In this document: positions 7,580 to 15,729 of the stretch, piece after piece
Position numbering within the stretch: the first letter of the stretch is position 1
How the letters are laid out: every line of letters starts with the position of its first letter
Assembly: GCA_009773995.1 (NCBI GenBank)
Contig: VSMY01000009.1
Span: 1-34,687 of the forward strand
Direction: 5' to 3'
DNA from: Oscillibacter sp.
GTDB taxonomy: Bacteria > Bacillota > Clostridia > Oscillospirales > Oscillospiraceae
Length of the DNA stretch: 34,687 bases
Notes under the pieces: generated by a model
The model's database searches: none
The model's input: only the letters and a program-made list of their open reading frames with translations
What the model was told of the DNA's origin: nothing
Position numbers and translations under genes: made by a program

Positions 7580-9241
7580 TCAGCGGCCCTTCTTGAGCCG
7601 GAATTTCTGCGTCTCGTCCTCCAGCTTGTGGACCTCCTCGAAGAGCTCCGAGCTGACGGCGGCGGACTCCTCGCTGCTGGCGGAGTTCGTCTGGACCACG
7701 GCGGAAATCTGGCCGATGCCCTCGGTGACCTGGGCGATGGAGGCGGATTCCGCCCGGACGGCCTCGGCGATGGTGTTGATGGTGGTATTGGACTGCATCA
7801 CCAGGTCCAGGGTCTTTTTCAGGGACTCGGAGACCTGGCCCACGATGCGGCTGCCCTGCTCCGTGGCCTGGACGGAATTGTCGATGAGGTCCTTGGTGGC
7901 CTTGGCGGCCTCGTCGGACCGGGTGGCCAGAGAGCGCACCTCGTCGGCCACCACGGCGAAGCCCTTGCCGGCGGTGCCCGCCCGAGCGGCCTCCACAGCG
8001 GCGTTCAGGGCCAGGATGTTCGTCTGGAAGGCGATGTCCTCGATGGTCTTGATAATGCGGCCGATTTCCTGGGAGGAGTTGGTGATGTCCGTCATGGCGG
8101 AGACCATCTGCTCCATCTGCTGGCCGCTGAGGGTCACCTGCTCGCCGGTGAGGCGGGCGCTCTCCAACGCGGTGGCGGCGGATTGGACGTTCTGCTCCGC
8201 GCCCTTGGACAAATCGTCCAGGGTGGCGTAGAGCTCTTCCACGGCGCTGGCCTGCTCCGTGGCGCCCTGAGCCAGGGCCTGAGCGCCGCTGGAGAGCTGG
8301 CCGGCGTTGCTGGAAACCCGGCCCTGGGTGTGAATGATGCTGCCCAGGGTGTCGGAGATGGTGGAGGTAAAGCTGTTCAGGGACGCCTCAATGGACTGGA
8401 AGTCCCCGATGTAGGGCGTGGCGGTGGCGACGTCGAAATCGCCCTGGGACAGACGGCCCATAATGCGGTTGATGTCCTCCACATAGCTGTGGATGAGGCC
8501 CATGGACTTCTCCAGGGTCTTGGCCAGCTCGCCCAGCTCGTTGTCGGACTGGTAGTCCATCTCCAGGTTCAGGCGGCCCTCCTGAAGAGGACGGGCCCGG
8601 TCGGTAATAAGCAGAATGGGCTTTACCACATGCTTGCCCACGTAGGTGACCAATCCGATGAGGCAGATCAGGGCCAGGATCAGGCAGATAAAGCACACCA
8701 GCTGCATCTGGAGAATCAGGGTATGCATCTGGGCCAGGCCGTCGTTGTTGGCGGCGGTTTCCAGTTCAATCACCTTGTCCAGCTTGCCCACCAGGGTGCT
8801 GATGTTGGCCAGGATCGTCTGCTGATAGTAGGCCTGGGCCGCCGCAGGATCGGTCTTCAGCGTCTCCAGCACCTGGATGGCGGACTGGTGGATCTCCTTA
8901 TGTAAGGGCTCCAGCTCGCTGCGCAGGGCCAGGATGGCGGGATCGTCGGTGGACGCGTCGCCGTAGATCCACTGGCCCAGCGTGCATCCGGTGGGATCCG
9001 TGCTGCCGGTGAACTCGGTTCCGGCGTACAGGGCGTTGCTGAGGTTGCTGGCCCATTTATAATGGGCGGTCTCCGCTCCCTGGGCCCGCTGGAGCAGGGC
9101 GGCGGCCTCGGTGTTGGCGCTCTGGACGCTTTGAATGCGCAGAATGTTGGCCGTGGTCACGAAGCTGAACAGCAGGATCGAGACCAGGGCCGCGACGGTG
9201 CGGATCCATACGGTCCTTTTGATGCTTTTTTTCATGTTCAT
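7580..9241 (-). CDS. Methyl-accepting chemotaxis protein with an extracytoplasmic CZB-type zinc sensor
   Basis: A 553-residue chemoreceptor. TM1 spans residues about 12-33 and TM2 about 178-202. The domain between them shows the CZB zinc-binding pattern: H60xxW63, C86TLGQW91 and H114xxxH118. A HAMP domain follows TM2 (about 203-255), with a second HAMP-like segment (about 265-310). Next comes a signalling domain with the hairpin tip EDIAFQTNILALNAAVEAAR, which binds CheA/CheW. The ATG at 9241 is preferred because GGGAGGG lies 10 bases upstream; an ATG two codons later is possible. The gene is monocistronic, with its own promoter and terminator. CZB domains are usually cytoplasmic and sense zinc or oxidants, so placement outside the membrane is notable. 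The ligand is an inference. Confidence 0.93.
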   Translation of the reverse strand: MNMKKSIKRTVWIRTVAALVSILLFSFVTTANILRIQSVQSANTEAAALLQRAQGAETAHYKWASNLSNALYAGTEFTGSTDPTGCTLGQWIYGDASTDDPAILALRSELEPLHKEIHQSAIQVLETLKTDPAAAQAYYQQTILANISTLVGKLDKVIELETAANNDGLAQMHTLILQMQLVCFICLILALICLIGLVTYVGKHVVKPILLITDRARPLQEGRLNLEMDYQSDNELGELAKTLEKSMGLIHSYVEDINRIMGRLSQGDFDVATATPYIGDFQSIEASLNSFTSTISDTLGSIIHTQGRVSSNAGQLSSGAQALAQGATEQASAVEELYATLDDLSKGAEQNVQSAATALESARLTGEQVTLSGQQMEQMVSAMTDITNSSQEIGRIIKTIEDIAFQTNILALNAAVEAARAGTAGKGFAVVADEVRSLATRSDEAAKATKDLIDNSVQATEQGSRIVGQVSESLKKTLDLVMQSNTTINTIAEAVRAESASIAQVTEGIGQISAVVQTNSASSEESAAVSSELFEEVHKLEDETQKFRLKKGR

Positions 9242-9286
9242 AGACGGTGTACCCTCCCACTCGGTTTTATACTGAGCAATGGTTTT

Positions 9287-9314
9287 ATTATAGCATACTT
9301 CCATGATATTGCAA
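9287..9314 (-). promoter_or_regulatory. Promoter of the chemoreceptor gene
   Basis: On the minus strand: TTGCAA (9314-9309), 16-base spacer, TATAAT (9292-9287), preceded by an extended -10 TG. The leader to the start codon is about 40 bases. Confidence 0.72.
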
Positions 9315-9384
9315 TAATAACCGAAAAAATGACATTGAAAATTTTTCCCAGATTTCCCCCGTTCAGCAAAATCACGAAAACGAC

Positions 9385-9454
9385 TGTCCGCCGGGGGGAG
9401 ACGCGCATCCGGTAAAAATTTCCCGGTATTTTAAAATGTCCGCCGGAGGGGGAC
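9385..9454 (+). repeat. Direct repeat pair in the MCP-livJ divergent region
   Basis: Two 18-base copies (9385-9402 and 9437-9454) of TGTCCGCCGG followed by a G-rich GAC end differ at 2 positions and lie 52 bases apart. They sit upstream of the livJ promoter and of the chemoreceptor promoter, so they could be operator sites. No regulator is identified. Confidence 0.45.
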
Positions 9455-9528
9455 AAAAGGCCGCCGGTTTGAAAGCCCGGCCTGGAAGGGCGGCGAGATC
9501 CGGGGAATCTTTCTGTGAAGAATTTACC

Positions 9529-9557
9529 TTGCAAAATCCGGAAAAAAGACGTAGAAT
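9529..9557 (+). promoter_or_regulatory. Promoter of the liv operon
   Basis: TTGCAA (9529-9534), 17-base spacer, TAGAAT (9552-9557). A short AGGAC/GTCCT hairpin lies in the leader, followed by the ribosome site TAGGAGGA at 9591-9598. Confidence 0.68.
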
Positions 9558-9606
9558 AATCGGCATACCAGGACGAAGGTCCTATTTGTATAGGAGGATG
9601 AAAAGA

Positions 9607-10800
9607 ATGAAAAAGTTTTTCGCGATGCTTCTGGCTCTGGCCATGGCGCTGAGCCTGGCCGCCTGCGGCGGCTCCGGCGGTTCCGGGGATTCCCAGCCCT
9701 CCGGCACCGGCTCCGGCGGGGACAAGGTGGTCAAGATCGGCGTCTTTGAACCCGCCACCGGCGACTCCGGCGCGGGCGGCAAGCAGGAAATGCTGGGCAT
9801 GCAGTACGCCAACAAGGAGACCCCCACGGTGGTAATCGGCGGGGAGACCTACAAGGTGGAGCTGGTCTACGCCGACAACGCCTCGGACGCCGCCAAGGCT
9901 CCCACCGCCGCCTCCCAGCTGGTGAGCCAGGACGTGAGCCTGGTGCTGGGCACCTACGGCTCCGGCTGCGCCATCGCCGGCGGACCCGTCTTCGGCGAGG
10001 CCGGGCTGGCCGCCATCGGCGTGACCTGCACGAACCCCGGCGTCACGGCGGGCAACGACTACTACTTCCGCATCTGCTTCCTGGATCCCTTCCAGGGCAC
10101 CGTCCTTGCAAACTTCGCCACGGAGAAGTTCTCCGCCAAGAAGGCGTACCTGCTGGGCGAGCTGGGCAACGACTACGACCAGGGCCTTCTGAACTACTTT
10201 GAGCAGGCGTTTGACGGAGAGTGCGTGAAGGCCTCCTTCCCCACCAACACCTCCGACTTCTCCACCTATCTGAACCAGGCCGTGGCCGAGGGCGCGGACG
10301 TCATCTTCTGCCCCGTGTCCATCGCCTACTCCACCCAGATTGTGAAGCTGGCCGCCTCCATGGGCCTGGAGACTCCCATCCTGGGCTCCGACACCCTGGA
10401 CAGCAACATGGTTCTGGAGGCCGCCAAGGGCTCCAAGGTCCAGCTCTTCGTCTCCACCTTCTATCAGGAGGGCGGCGCGCCGGACTTCGATAACGGCATC
10501 AAGGCCTGGCTGGCGGAGGACTCCACGGCCATGACCAACAACGGAGGAAACGACACCATCGCGGCGGTGACCGCCATGGGCTATGACGCCTACTATGTGG
10601 CTCTGGAGGCCCTGAAGGCCGCCGGTTCTCCCGACAAGGCCGCCGTCAAGGCCGCCCTGCCCAGCCTGAGCTACACCGGCGTGTCCGGAGCGATTGCCTT
10701 CGACGACGTGGGCGACGCCATCCGGGATACGGCCTATATCAAGACGGCGGACAACGCCGCCGGCGCCTGGACCCTGGAGACCGTCCAGACCGCCAAATAA
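9607..10800 (+). CDS. livJ: Branched-chain amino-acid ABC transporter, substrate-binding lipoprotein
   Basis: A 397-residue type I periplasmic-binding-fold protein anchored to the outer face of the membrane. The lipoprotein signal is clear: Lys-Lys, a hydrophobic core, and lipobox LAAC with the lipidated Cys at residue 20, then a Gly/Ser-rich linker to about residue 38. The mature domain opens with KIGVFEPATGDSGAGG, a family-typical substrate-loop start. The ATG at 9607 is preferred over the one at 9598 because AGGAGG lies 9 bases upstream and the signal peptide then starts at once. It is the first gene of livJHMGF. The ligand is probably Leu/Ile/Val, but amide or urea binders have the same fold. 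Confidence 0.93.
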   Translation: MKKFFAMLLALAMALSLAACGGSGGSGDSQPSGTGSGGDKVVKIGVFEPATGDSGAGGKQEMLGMQYANKETPTVVIGGETYKVELVYADNASDAAKAPTAASQLVSQDVSLVLGTYGSGCAIAGGPVFGEAGLAAIGVTCTNPGVTAGNDYYFRICFLDPFQGTVLANFATEKFSAKKAYLLGELGNDYDQGLLNYFEQAFDGECVKASFPTNTSDFSTYLNQAVAEGADVIFCPVSIAYSTQIVKLAASMGLETPILGSDTLDSNMVLEAAKGSKVQLFVSTFYQEGGAPDFDNGIKAWLAEDSTAMTNNGGNDTIAAVTAMGYDAYYVALEALKAAGSPDKAAVKAALPSLSYTGVSGAIAFDDVGDAIRDTAYIKTADNAAGAWTLETVQTAK

Positions 10801-10824
10801 ATTTGCGGCTCCGCATTTCCGTTG

Positions 10825-10853
10825 CCTGCCGGGGGGACTCTCTCCCCGGCAGG
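10825..10853 (+). terminator. Intercistronic hairpin between livJ and livH
   Basis: The perfect 10-bp stem CCTGCCGGGG / CCCCGGCAGG has no U-tract. It lies in the 167-base gap after livJ. In binding-protein operons such a stem commonly protects the upstream message, giving more binding protein than permease; that role here is inferred. Confidence 0.6.
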
Positions 10854-10967
10854 TCGCGGCGTTTCACGGGAGCGCCCCGAAAAAGGCTTCCGGGCGGCGG
10901 CTTCTTTCGGGACGGTCCCGTGTCCCCCTACGTATCCCCTATATTTTATACAAGGGAGGGTTCCCTC

Positions 10968-11843
10968 GTGCAATACGCCATTTCCATTCTGCTCTCCGGC
11001 GTGTCCCTGGGCGGACAGTACGCCCTCATCGCCATCGGGTACACCATGGTCTACGGCATCCTGCGCCTCATCAACTTCGCCCACGGCGACGTGTTCATGG
11101 TGGCGGGCCTGATGATGGTCTACCTCACCGCCAGTTTGCCCCTGGCGGCGTCCATCCCTCTGGTGCTGGTTCTGACGGTGCTCCTGGGCTTCATCATCGA
11201 GCGGGCGGCCTACAAGCCCCTGCGGGAGGCCCCCCGGATGAGCGTCATGATCTCCGCCATCGGCGTCAGCTACCTCTTGCAGAACCTGGCGACCTACGTC
11301 ACCGGCGGCCTGCCCAAGATGTACCCGGAGATTCCGGGCATCTCCAACACCATCACCATCGCGGGGGCGCCCACCAAGGTGGTCACCGTGGTAACGCCCA
11401 TCCTGGTGCTGGTCCTGGTGGTGGCCCTGACCCAGCTCATCCACCACACGAAGGTGGGCATGGCCATGCGGGCCGTGGCCAAAGACTTCGAGACCGCCCA
11501 GCTCATGGGCATCAAAATCAACGCGGTCATCTCCGTCACCTTCATCATCGGTTCCTTCCTGGCGGCGGTGGGCTCCGTGCTCTACTTCACGAATTACCAG
11601 TCCATCGTCCCCCTGTCCGGCGCGCTGCCGGGGCTCCGGGCCTTCGTAGCGGCGGTGTTCGGGGGCATCGGCTCCATCCCCGGGGCCGTGGTGGGGGCCT
11701 TCATCATCGGCATCTCCGAGAGCGTCATCAAGGGCTCCAGCTGGAGTATTTTCTCCGACGCCTTCACCTTCGCCCTGCTCATCATCATCCTGGTGGTGAA
11801 GCCCACGGGCCTCTTCGGTGAAAAGGTCACCGACAAAGTGTAA
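10968..11843 (+). CDS. livH: Branched-chain amino-acid ABC transporter permease LivH
   Basis: A 291-residue integral membrane permease with about eight hydrophobic segments. The N-terminus MQYAISILLSGVSLGGQYAL and the segment GYTMVYGILRLINFAHGD (residues about 25-42) are characteristic of LivH. The cytoplasmic coupling region lies near AMRAVAKDFETAQLMGI. The GTG at 10968 is chosen because AAGGGAGGG sits 7 bases upstream and it gives the usual LivH N-terminus; longer in-frame versions would read through the intercistronic hairpin. It pairs with LivM, whose gene starts 13 bases after this stop codon. Confidence 0.95.
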   Translation: MQYAISILLSGVSLGGQYALIAIGYTMVYGILRLINFAHGDVFMVAGLMMVYLTASLPLAASIPLVLVLTVLLGFIIERAAYKPLREAPRMSVMISAIGVSYLLQNLATYVTGGLPKMYPEIPGISNTITIAGAPTKVVTVVTPILVLVLVVALTQLIHHTKVGMAMRAVAKDFETAQLMGIKINAVISVTFIIGSFLAAVGSVLYFTNYQSIVPLSGALPGLRAFVAAVFGGIGSIPGAVVGAFIIGISESVIKGSSWSIFSDAFTFALLIIILVVKPTGLFGEKVTDKV

Positions 11844-11856
11844 GGGGGCGGACGGT

Positions 11857-12999
11857 ATGAAGAAAACGGTAAACAAGAGCGCCTGGGTCACCCTCCTCTG
11901 CGGGTTGGCCCTGCTGGGCCTGGTCATCGTCCTGGAGAACGTGCTGGACCCAAACAAAAACATCATGGTCTTCGCCGCCCTGAAAAAGGGCGCGGTCTAC
12001 GCATTGGTGGCCGTGTCCATGAACCTGCTCAACGGCTTCACGGGACTCTTCTCCCTGGGGCAGGCGGGCTTCATGCTCCTGGGCGCGTACACCTACGCCA
12101 TTTTGACCATCCCCGTTTCCCAGCGGGACGCGGTCTACTATATCTATAACGGCTCCGCCGTCAACTTCTCCCTGCCGGAGCTCTTCGGCGGCGGGGCGGT
12201 GGGCCTGGTGCTGGGCGTGGTGATCGCGCTGATCCTGGGCGGCTGCGTGGCCGCCGCCGTGGCCTGGCTCATCGGATTGCCGGTGCTGCGGCTGAAGAGC
12301 GACTATCTGGCCATCGCCACCCTGGGCTTCGGCGAGATCATCCGGGCGGTGTTCCAGTGGGATAAGCTGGGCCCCGTCACCAACGGCGCCAACGCCCTGA
12401 AAAACTTCCCCACCTTCTCCAGCTTCAACATCACAAACGGAGCCGGGGAGACGGTGCTCCGCCTCTCCACCTTCACGGCCTTCCTGCTGGCGGGAATCTG
12501 CATCGCCGTCATTGTGCTCCTCATCAACTCCACCTACGGCCGGGCCTTCAAGGCCATCCGGGACGACGAGGTGGCGGCGGAGGCCATGGGCATCAACCTC
12601 TCCAAGCACAAGCGGCTAGCCTTTGTCATCAGCTCTTTCTTCGCCGGGGTGGGGGGCGGCATGTTCGCCATGTTCGCCAACCAGGCCCAGGCCAAGACCT
12701 TCACCACCGCCATGACCTACGAGATTCTGCTGATTGTGGTCATCGGCGGCATCGGTTCCGTGTCGGGCAGCTGCATCGCGGCGTTTTTGTACGTGGCCGC
12801 CAGCGAGTGGTGGCTCCGCTTCCTGGACGCGGAGACCTTTATCGGCGGGGTCAAGGTACCCCTGCTCCGCAACGGCTTCCGCATGGTGGTCTTCTCCGTG
12901 GTCATCATGATCGTGGTGCTGTTCTTCCGGAGGGGCATCATGGGAGACAAGGAGCTGCCGGACCTCTTGAAGAAGCGGCGGAAGGAGGGGGCGAAATGA
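11857..12999 (+). CDS. livM: Branched-chain amino-acid ABC transporter permease LivM
   Basis: A 380-residue permease, the second membrane subunit. It has about eight to ten hydrophobic segments, including the LivM-type GFTGLFSLGQAGFMLLGAY (residues about 52-70). The coupling-helix region is YGRAFKAIRDDEVAAEAMGI near residues 228-247. The insert around residues 85-110 is polar and probably extracytoplasmic. The ATG at 11857 follows a weak GGGGGCG site. The stop overlaps the livG start (ATGA), consistent with coupling of permease and ATPase synthesis. Confidence 0.95.
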   Translation: MKKTVNKSAWVTLLCGLALLGLVIVLENVLDPNKNIMVFAALKKGAVYALVAVSMNLLNGFTGLFSLGQAGFMLLGAYTYAILTIPVSQRDAVYYIYNGSAVNFSLPELFGGGAVGLVLGVVIALILGGCVAAAVAWLIGLPVLRLKSDYLAIATLGFGEIIRAVFQWDKLGPVTNGANALKNFPTFSSFNITNGAGETVLRLSTFTAFLLAGICIAVIVLLINSTYGRAFKAIRDDEVAAEAMGINLSKHKRLAFVISSFFAGVGGGMFAMFANQAQAKTFTTAMTYEILLIVVIGGIGSVSGSCIAAFLYVAASEWWLRFLDAETFIGGVKVPLLRNGFRMVVFSVVIMIVVLFFRRGIMGDKELPDLLKKRRKEGAK

Positions 13000-13838
13000 G
13001 TGAGAACGTACTGAAAGTGGAAAACGTCACCATGCAGTTCGGCGGCGTGGTGGCGGTGGATAACCTGAACCTGGAAGTCAACAAGGGGGAAATCGTGGCC
13101 CTCATCGGCCCCAACGGCGCGGGGAAGACCACGGCCTTCAACGTCATCACCGGGGTCTACCAGCCCACCAACGGAGCCGTCTGGTTCCAGGGGGAGAAGA
13201 TCGTGGAGAACCACCCCCAGGGGAAGATGAAGCAGCAGTACAAGGGGGAGCACGCCGGGGAGTACACCCAGGCGATCTCTCCCACCCCGGACAAGGTGAC
13301 CCGTCTGGGCATGGCCCGGACCTTCCAGAACATCCGGCTGTGGAAAAGCCAGACGGTGTTTGACAACGTGCTGATTGCCAAGCACTGCCGGGCCACCAGC
13401 AACGTCTTTTCCGCCGCGTTCCGCCTGAACCGGAAGGAGGAGGCCCAGCAGCGGGAGAACGTGCTGGAGCTCTTGGAGACCGTGGGCCTGGCGGACGTGA
13501 AGGACGAACCGGCCACCTCCCTGCCCTACGGCAAGCAGCGGCGGCTGGAGATTGCCCGGGCCCTGGCGGCGGAGCCCAAGCTGCTGCTGTTAGACGAACC
13601 GGCGGCGGGCATGAACCCCCAGGAAACCGAGGAGCTGACGGCCTTCATCGGCGAGATCCGGGACCGCTTCCAGTTGACGGTGTTCCTCATCGAGCACCAC
13701 ATGAACCTGGTCATGAACATCTCCGAACGGATTTACGTCCTGGACTTCGGCAAGCTGATTGCCCAGGGGGACCCGGCGGCAATCCAGAACGACAAGCGGG
13801 TCATCGAGGCCTATCTGGGGGTGAGCGAGGATGCTTAA
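12996..13838 (+). CDS. livG: Branched-chain amino-acid ABC transporter ATP-binding protein LivG
   Basis: A 280-residue cytoplasmic ATPase. Walker A is GPNGAGKTT (residues about 38-46). The LivG-type signature is LPYGKQRRLEIARAL rather than LSGGQ, and Walker B is LLLLDEPAAGMN. An extended loop of about 45 residues after the first subdomain (VENHPQGK to VTRLGMARTFQN) is normal for LivG. The start overlaps the livM stop and is preceded by AAGGAGGGGG. It works as a heterodimer with LivF. Confidence 0.96.
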   Translation: MSENVLKVENVTMQFGGVVAVDNLNLEVNKGEIVALIGPNGAGKTTAFNVITGVYQPTNGAVWFQGEKIVENHPQGKMKQQYKGEHAGEYTQAISPTPDKVTRLGMARTFQNIRLWKSQTVFDNVLIAKHCRATSNVFSAAFRLNRKEEAQQRENVLELLETVGLADVKDEPATSLPYGKQRRLEIARALAAEPKLLLLDEPAAGMNPQETEELTAFIGEIRDRFQLTVFLIEHHMNLVMNISERIYVLDFGKLIAQGDPAAIQNDKRVIEAYLGVSEDA

Positions 13839-14541
13839 AATTGAAAACCTCCATGTGAGCTACGGCGGCATCCAGGCTCTTCGGGGCGTCTCCCTGGAGG
13901 TGCCCGACGGGAAGATCGTCACCCTGATTGGGGCCAACGGCGCGGGCAAGTCCACCACCCTGCGGACCATCACGGGCCTGGTCAAGGCCTCCTCCGGCTC
14001 CATCCAGTGGAACGGGGAAGAGCTCTTGGGCAAGTCCATCGACAAGATCGTGGGCTCCGGCATCGCCATGAGCCCCGAGGGCCGAAGGGTCTTCGCCGAC
14101 ATGACGGTGGTGGAGAACCTGCGCATCGGGGCCTACCTCCGCAAGGACAAGGCGGGGGTGGAGGAGGACGTGAAGTGGGTCTACAGCCTCTTCCCCCGGC
14201 TGGAGGAGCGGAGCTGGCAGCTGGCGGGCACCCTCTCCGGAGGCGAGCAGCAGATGCTGGCCGTGGGCCGGGCCCTCATGTCCCGCCCCAAGCTGATGAT
14301 GCTGGACGAACCCTCCCTGGGCCTGGCGCCCCTGGTGGTGCAGGACATCTTTTCCATCATCGGAGAAATCAACAAACAGGGCGTGACGGTGCTCCTCATC
14401 GAGCAGAACGCCAACATGGCCCTGAAAATCGCCGACCTGGCCTATGTGCTGGAGACGGGGAACATCACCATGTCCGGCACCGGCGCGGAGCTCCTGGCCA
14501 ATGAGAAGGTCCGGGAGGCCTATTTGGGCAAGAACGGATAA
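13831..14541 (+). CDS. livF: Branched-chain amino-acid ABC transporter ATP-binding protein LivF
   Basis: A 236-residue ATPase, the usual length. Walker A is GANGAGKSTT (residues about 34-43), the signature is LSGGEQQMLAVGRAL, and Walker B is LMMLDEPSLGLAP. The SPEGRRVFADMTV segment (about 76-88) is typical of LivF. It starts inside livG with an 8-base overlap and ends the operon. A strong terminator follows 22 bases after the stop codon. Confidence 0.96.
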   Translation: MLKIENLHVSYGGIQALRGVSLEVPDGKIVTLIGANGAGKSTTLRTITGLVKASSGSIQWNGEELLGKSIDKIVGSGIAMSPEGRRVFADMTVVENLRIGAYLRKDKAGVEEDVKWVYSLFPRLEERSWQLAGTLSGGEQQMLAVGRALMSRPKLMMLDEPSLGLAPLVVQDIFSIIGEINKQGVTVLLIEQNANMALKIADLAYVLETGNITMSGTGAELLANEKVREAYLGKNG

Positions 14542-14563
14542 ATTTTACAAAATATGGAAATTT

Positions 14564-14605
14564 GGAAGAAAAGAGACCCCCTCGTGGTCTCTTTTCTTCC
14601 TTTTT
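14564..14605 (+). terminator. Terminator of the liv operon
   Basis: The perfect 15-bp stem GGAAGAAAAGAGACC / GGTCTCTTTTCTTCC has a 7-base loop and is followed by TTTTT. Confidence 0.92.
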
Positions 14606-14664
14606 CTGCCGGAAGGGGGAAGAAATTAGGCGGAAAATGTCGAAAGTTAGTTGCAACAAAGTAC

Positions 14665-14693
14665 TAGACAAGGGAAAAATAGTTTGATATAAT
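14665..14693 (+). promoter_or_regulatory. Promoter of the fructokinase-amylosucrase operon
   Basis: TAGACA (14665-14670), 17-base spacer, TATAAT (14688-14693), with an extended -10 TG. The leader to the start codon is about 85 bases and contains no regulatory element I can name. Confidence 0.72.
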
Positions 14694-14784
14694 CCGAGAA
14701 AATCGATTACGGAGCGGGCAATTGGCAAAAAAAGGACGCTTCTCCAGTCCGTTCCATATAATAAAGCAGATAGGAGGCCGTATC

Positions 14785-15729
14785 ATGGACGTAACAGCGA
14801 TTGGTGAGATTCTGATTGACCTGACCCAGACGGGGGTCAACGCGGCGGGGGTGCCCCAGTTCTCCGCGAACCCCGGCGGAGCGCCCGCCAACGTCGCGGT
14901 GGCGGCGGCCCGTCTGGGAGCCAGGACCGCCTTTTTGGGCAAGGTGGGAAACGACGGCTTCGGCGCGTACCTCCGCCAGGTCCTGCGGGACAACGGCGTG
15001 GACGACCGGGGCCTCCGCACGGGGAACATGCACACCACCATGGCCATCGTCTCTGTGGACGAGACCGGGGAGCGGAGCTTCCGCTTCGTCCGGGGTGCGG
15101 ACCGGGAGCTGCCGCCGGAGGGCGTGGATGAGGACGAGGTCCTGAAAAGCAAGATTCTGCACTTCGGCTCCGTCAGCCTGACGGCGGGCCTGAGCCGGAA
15201 CGCCACCATTTTTGCCGCCCGGACGGCCCACCGCAGAGGCGGCCTGGTCAGCTATGACCCCAATTACCGCGCCGCCCTCTGGGCCACCGAGGCCGAGGCG
15301 GCGGAGTGGATGACGATACCCCTGCCCCTGGTGGACATTATCAAGCTGGCGGAGGAGGAGCTGCCCCTCCTCACCGGGACGGCGGACCTGGAGGAGGGAA
15401 CCCGCGTCCTGGAGGACAGGGGCTTGTCCCTCATTATGGTGACTCTGGGAAGCGAGGGGGTCTTCTGCCGCTGGAAGGGGGAGACCTGGAAGCAGCCCGG
15501 CGTGCCCGTGAAGGTGGCGGACACCAACGGCGCGGGGGACACCTTCCTGGGGGCCGTCCTCAGCCGCCTGTGCGCCAGGGGGGAGAAGCCCCTGGAGGGC
15601 CTGGAGCGGCCGGAGCTGGAGGATATCCTGGCCTTCGCCAACCGGGCGGCGGCCTTTACCTGCTCCCGCAGCGGGGCCATCCCCGCCATGCCCGCCCTGG
15701 CGGAGCTGGAGGGAGGGCGGACGCCGTGA
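14785..15729 (+). CDS. PfkB-family sugar kinase, probable fructokinase
   Basis: A 314-residue ribokinase-fold kinase. The N-terminal signature is IGEILIDLTQTG with NPGGAPANVAVAAARLG (residues about 30-48). The C-terminal signature DTNGAGDTFLGAVL carries the catalytic base D252. GGAPANVA followed by LG is typical of bacterial fructokinases, and the neighbour releases fructose from sucrose, so fructose to fructose-6-phosphate is the likely reaction. The start follows ATAGGAGG by about 7 bases. The stop overlaps the next start (GTGA), so the two are coupled. Ribose or another ketose remains a possible substrate. Confidence 0.88.
   Translation: MDVTAIGEILIDLTQTGVNAAGVPQFSANPGGAPANVAVAAARLGARTAFLGKVGNDGFGAYLRQVLRDNGVDDRGLRTGNMHTTMAIVSVDETGERSFRFVRGADRELPPEGVDEDEVLKSKILHFGSVSLTAGLSRNATIFAARTAHRRGGLVSYDPNYRAALWATEAEAAEWMTIPLPLVDIIKLAEEELPLLTGTADLEEGTRVLEDRGLSLIMVTLGSEGVFCRWKGETWKQPGVPVKVADTNGAGDTFLGAVLSRLCARGEKPLEGLERPELEDILAFANRAAAFTCSRSGAIPAMPALAELEGGRTP

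Noticed and set aside
7532..8905. 457-codon plus-strand frame opposite the chemoreceptor
   Set aside because: Gly/Leu/Val-rich shadow of the receptor coding sequence caused by high GC; no family match.
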